NCBI GenBank assembly: GCA_044220545.1
Contig: JBGAQX010000021.1
Coordinates: forward strand, 84,495-148,494
From: Fen-999 sp044220545
Lineage (GTDB): Bacteria > Pseudomonadota > Gammaproteobacteria > Burkholderiales > Rhodocyclaceae
Direction of reading: 5' to 3'
DNA length: 64,000 nt
In this document: positions 62,787 to 64,000 of the stretch, piece after piece
How the letters are laid out: each line of letters starts with the position of its first letter
Position numbering within the stretch: position 1 is the first letter of the stretch
Notes under the pieces: generated by a model
Database searches by the model: none
The model's input: the letters and a program-made list of their open reading frames with translations, nothing else
What the model was told of the DNA's origin: nothing
Program-made: the position numbers and the translations under genes

Positions 62787-63062
62787 GTGACGAGCACGAT
62801 CATCGAACTGCTGGACAGGAGGCTTCAGGTCAGGTCGGACATGAACCTGGACGGCGTCGTCAGCATTTCCGACGTTGGGCTGTGGCTCGAATGGCTCTAT
62901 TTCCTGCCGGGCGATCTGGCGGTATTGGCGCTGCTCGGTACCCCGGTCGGCGATTTTCTCGAAATCACACTCGGGTCGATGCAAGGCATCGGCAGCGGCG
63001 TGCTGTCGTTTTGCGTCTGGCTCGTGGTGTTCGAAGGCTTGCTCTGCGAGAAGAAGTCCTAG
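62787..63062 (+). CDS. Small membrane protein with EF-hand/dockerin-like loop
   Basis: This 91-residue protein starts at GTG 62787 with GGGGAG upstream. A loop DMNLDGVVSISDVGLWLEWLYFLPGD (about 18-43) has the Asp/Asn spacing DxNxDG of a calcium-binding EF-hand or dockerin. It is followed by a hydrophobic segment (GSGVLSFCVWLVVFEGLL). It is likely a membrane-anchored, calcium-binding protein of unknown role. It lies 63 bp after the OYE gene. Confidence 0.6.
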   Translation: MTSTIIELLDRRLQVRSDMNLDGVVSISDVGLWLEWLYFLPGDLAVLALLGTPVGDFLEITLGSMQGIGSGVLSFCVWLVVFEGLLCEKKS

Positions 63063-63193
63063 CCCGCGCCTTGTCGCAATCCCGCGACAGTTGCTCTGGT
63101 CGGAACGATCGACAACACTTGCCCCGTTCCCGAAGTCCGGCTCCGTGCCGTTGACTTCCATTTCCTTGTGCCACTTGAACCGGGAGAGTTGGT

Positions 63194-63596
63194 GTGATCA
63201 CAGCACTCATCGATCTTATGGGCGCCTGCCATCAGGCGGGCAATCTCAGCCAGATGGAAGCCATCGCCCGCAGCATTCTGGCCGCCATTCCCGAAGACAT
63301 GGTCGCCTTGCAGTTTCTTGGCCTGGCGCTCTAAAGTATTCAGGCGAGTGGTGGCCGCGGGCTCGCGGCGCGCCAAGAAGGGCGCCCCCCTGACCACTGG
63401 TGAGTTGGCAACGGTCACGGTCTATCGAGAGGCCGCGCGTCCAGGCGCCGGCCTCGGCGAAACTTGGCAACACGTCGCGCACGCCATGCACAGCCTCGGC
63501 TTCCGCAGGGCGGCGACACGAGCCTATCAAACGTCGCTCATCGCCAAGGGCATCGTGCCGGCCCCGGCAATGACCGACGGCGCGGGGGAGCGTTGA
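63194..63596 (+). pseudogene. Broken TPR-type protein (frameshift)
   Basis: A GTG-started frame at 63194 gives MITALIDLMGACHQAGNLSQMEAIARSILAAIPEDMVALQFLGLAL and stops at TAA 63332. The style is that of the first TPR of a small TPR protein. A second frame resumes directly downstream (KVFRRVVAA at about 63330) and reads on to 63596 with TVYREAARPGAGLGETWQHVAHAMHSLGFRRAATRAYQTSLIA, which continues the repeat style. One frameshift near 63331 would explain the split. If the first part alone is translated, it is only 46 residues. Confidence 0.5.
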
Positions 63597-63606
63597 GCCG
63601 CTTCCC

Positions 63607-63933
63607 CTAGCCCGAGCTCCAGCCGCGCGGACGTCTCATGCCGGCGATCTTGCAGGCCTGGCCGACATAGCCATACGGAAATAGTTCGAACAGCCGATTT
63701 CGGCCCTGCCCCGGGTAGCGGCGCTCCAGGTGCTTGATGACATGGCGCGCATCGGCGGCGACTTGATGTTCCTCGTAGTAGTCGCGCATGAAGCGGATCA
63801 CGTCCCAGTGGTCGCCACCAAGAGCAATGTCGATCTTCCCCGCCAACGCTTCGGCGACGGCTTCGTTCCATTCTCCCGGCTCGATCAGATAGCCCTCCTC
63901 GTCAAGCGTCGGCAATTCGATACCGGCTTCCAT
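63607..63933 (-). CDS. DsrC/TusE-family sulfur-relay protein with a single Cys
   Basis: This is a 108-residue protein. It shows the DsrC/TusE fold: LPTLDEEGYLIEPGEWNEAVAEALA at the start, DHWDVIRFMRDYYEEH in the middle, and the C-terminal arm FELFPYGYVGQACKIAGMRRPRGWSSG. The only Cys is Cys94, the upstream Cys of the family. The C-terminal penultimate Cys, needed in DsrC and TusE for trisulfide or persulfide relay, is replaced by SSG. The protein may be a DsrC-related regulator or a partner that binds without transferring sulfur. RBS GAGGAGGG precedes the ATG. Confidence 0.82.
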   Translation of the reverse strand: MEAGIELPTLDEEGYLIEPGEWNEAVAEALAGKIDIALGGDHWDVIRFMRDYYEEHQVAADARHVIKHLERRYPGQGRNRLFELFPYGYVGQACKIAGMRRPRGWSSG

Positions 63934-64000
63934 CGTGGTGCCCTCCTCGTCGCATTTCGATACGCTATCGCATCATACTCACGGAACTGGCCGACCGGCT

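Noticed and set aside
1..64000. CRISPR array or insertion sequence
   Set aside because: No spaced direct repeats and no transposase or terminal inverted repeats were noticed while reading the window.

Overview
The window is a high-GC stretch of a proteobacterial chromosome. It is most likely a betaproteobacterium of the Rhodocyclales or a related order. That placement is inferred from the overall gene style (FadA with a FadN-type beta-oxidation pair, bacteriohemerythrin behind an FNR-type box, DUF1178, a DsrC-family protein, abundant PAS and GGDEF signalling) and not from a marker gene. No head, terminase, integrase, transposase, rRNA or CRISPR array was found. One tRNA (Asp, GTC) is present.

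Region 1 (about 0.16-36.2 kb, all + strand) is the centrepiece: a compact extracellular contractile injection system (eCIS, the PVC/Afp/MAC family of phage-tail-like particles). The structural part runs sheath, inner tube, baseplate-hub chaperone-like Zn-ribbon protein, Pro-rich protein, DUF4255 terminator/cap (Afp16-like), AAA+ ATPase (Afp15-like), small conserved protein, a DUF4157 protein, HEAT protein, a second DUF4157 protein, small protein, CIS tube/Afp7-like protein, LysM protein, hub (gp27-like), spike (gp5-like), PAAR-like tip, gp25-like wedge, two baseplate-J proteins, gpI-like protein, DUF6519 beta-helix fibre candidate and a small helical protein. Many neighbours overlap by 4 bp, so the block looks translationally coupled.

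Upstream of the sheath sits an unusual enzyme module: a beta-rich Cys-containing protein, a glycine-zipper membrane protein, a caspase-like (C14) peptidase, a 2022-residue fusion of two alpha/beta hydrolases with a CHAT protease and a helical C-terminus, and a LysM-M15 cell-wall peptidase. Caspase plus CHAT plus lipase plus candidate pore/membrane protein next to an eCIS suggests a protease-triggered cell-death or particle-release programme. This is the best candidate for an undescribed system here.

Region 2 (36.3-48.7 kb) is ordinary chromosome. It holds an SQR-like flavoprotein behind a perfect inverted repeat, a DUF1178 gene, tRNA-Asp with a clear promoter and terminator, a thiolase and FadN-like beta-oxidation operon opposite an AraC regulator, FNR-box bacteriohemerythrin, a frameshifted fadH, a membrane spermidine-synthase-like protein and an HDOD protein. 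Region 3 (48.8-55.3 kb) is signalling: a large hybrid histidine kinase, an HD-GYP protein with a degenerate HD motif, and a membrane GGDEF cyclase.

Region 4 (55.3-64 kb) is accessory: a decayed XRE regulator, a PIN toxin-antitoxin pair, a 5'-truncated Rhs tip with a papain-like toxin end and a small membrane protein as possible immunity gene, a DUF3616-like protein, a TPR-SLOG protein paired with a patatin phospholipase (possible defence pair), an Old Yellow Enzyme, a small EF-hand-like membrane protein, a broken TPR gene and a single-Cys DsrC-family protein.
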